From: an uncultured Clostridia bacterium
Lineage (GTDB): Bacteria; Bacillota; Clostridia; Oscillospirales; Ruminococcaceae
Length of the DNA: 6,233 nt
Direction: 5' to 3'
Assembly (NCBI GenBank): GCA_947302065.1
Contig: CAMYUO010000119.1
Coordinates: 1 to 6,233, forward strand
The position numbers were made by a program, and so were the translations under genes. Below, one piece after another: positions 5,948 through 6,233 of this stretch. The notes beneath the pieces were generated by a model, which was not told the DNA's origin, searched no databases, and was given only the letters and a program-made list of their open reading frames with translations. Numbering within the stretch: the stretch's first letter is position 1; each line of letters begins with the position of its first letter.

Positions 5948-5971
5948 AACCAAGAAATAAAATTTATGCAA
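5942..5971 (-). promoter_or_regulatory. Candidate promoter of the lipoprotein operon
   Basis: Reading leftward, TTGCAT (5971-5966) and CATAAT (5947-5942) are spaced by 18 bp. The -10 matches the consensus in five of six positions; the -35 keeps only the TTG core well. Use of this promoter would give a leader of about 145 nt before the ATG at 5792. Within that leader the only hairpin noted is a weak 6-bp inverted repeat (CACAAA 5866-5871 / TTTGTG 5886-5891). No clear alternative pair was found nearer the gene. Confidence 0.35.
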
Positions 5972-5986
5972 ATTTTAATGTTTTTG

Positions 5987-6015
5987 TTGACTTTTGTAAA
6001 TTTATATGGTATACT
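5987..6015 (+). promoter_or_regulatory. Strong extended -10 promoter of the rightward gene
   Basis: TTGACT (5987-5992) and TATACT (6010-6015) are separated by exactly 17 bp, and TGG directly before the -10 (6007-6009) forms an extended -10 element. Transcription would begin near 6022, about 25 nt before the ATG at 6047, with a TTGGAG Shine-Dalgarno sequence between. This is the best sigma-70-type promoter in the window. Confidence 0.8.
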
Positions 6016-6046
6016 ACATTTAACAATTACTAAATTGGAGCTATTT

Positions 6047-6233
6047 ATGGATAAGAAAGATTTGAGCGGTCTGAAAAGGGAAGAGCTTGTCGATCTTGTA
6101 TACGACCTGATGAACGATGAGCAGAAAGACGGCGAAAACGCTGAAGAACCGCCTGTCGAAAAGGAACAGGTCAAACAGGAAAAGGAAAAGATCGCAAAAA
6201 AGAAACGCTTCTGGCGCATGCTTCGCAATACAT
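6047..6233 (+). CDS. N-terminus of a probable signal peptidase I-like membrane protein (partial)
   Basis: Sixty-two codons are present before the window ends. The ATG at 6047 follows TTGGAG by 6 nt and sits behind a strong promoter, so this is a real gene start. The visible part begins MDKKDLSGLKREELVDLVYD, a short amphipathic helix. A Glu/Lys-rich probable coiled stretch (about 24-50) and a basic patch KKKRFWRMLR (51-60) follow. Basic residues just before the cut suggest that a membrane helix follows. From memory, an acidic/basic cytoplasmic extension ending in a KKxxFWRxLR-type motif just before the membrane anchor is seen in type I signal peptidases of Ruminococcus and relatives. None of the catalytic Ser/Lys motifs is within the window, so another membrane protein with the same kind of N-terminus is possible. 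If it is a signal peptidase, it is not the enzyme for the adjacent lipoproteins, which need signal peptidase II. Confidence 0.5.
   Translation, partial: MDKKDLSGLKREELVDLVYDLMNDEQKDGENAEEPPVEKEQVKQEKEKIAKKKRFWRMLRNT

Noticed and set aside
5932..6228. 98-codon minus-strand frame over the right edge
   Set aside because: It runs antisense through the strong plus-strand promoter and start; its Ser/Phe-rich translation is the reverse image of a Lys/Glu-rich coding region.
1..6233. Mobile element, CRISPR array, tRNA or rRNA
   Set aside because: No transposase-like frames, terminal inverted repeats with target duplications, regularly spaced repeats or tRNA/rRNA-like segments were seen.

Overview
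The window looks like a chromosomal segment of a Gram-positive gut or rumen Clostridia bacterium, with Ruminococcus / Oscillospiraceae as the best guess. The reasons are strong Shine-Dalgarno sites, lipobox-type lipoproteins, the Firmicutes-style order of response regulator, histidine kinase and ABC transporter, and the N-terminal style of the gene at the right edge. This assignment is inference from style, not from a database match.

Layout: all genes except the last are on the minus strand, so transcription runs from right to left. At the far right a strong extended -10 promoter drives a plus-strand gene cut by the window edge, probably a signal peptidase I-like membrane protein. Divergent from it is a two-gene lipoprotein operon: a 378-aa lipoprotein, then after 32 bp a 521-aa paralogue, closed by an intrinsic terminator at 2998-3028. 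Four bases beyond the U-tract of that terminator begins the -35 box of the next transcription unit. This unit encodes an OmpR-family response regulator and a HAMP-type histidine kinase, translationally coupled by a 1-nt overlap. Next comes a MacB/Bce-type ABC ATPase and the first 82 codons of its FtsX-like permease, which runs off the left edge. An 11-bp-period direct repeat (TTAAG-N6-TTAAG) straddles the kinase stop codon just upstream of a -10 element. It looks like the regulator's binding site at an internal promoter for the ABC genes.

How the parts may work together: the kinase senses an envelope signal through a loop of about 55 residues and phosphorylates the regulator, which then probably activates the ABC ATPase and permease genes. 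Pumps of this class often export or remove peptides or lipids at the membrane. The two lipoproteins are the least explained part. They share a C-terminal domain and an N-terminal module that is present once in the upstream protein and twice in the downstream one. I do not recognise the family, and any link to the neighbouring signalling and transport module is by proximity only. No RNA genes, CRISPR arrays, transposases or prophage genes were seen, and every gap between genes is shorter than 300 bp.
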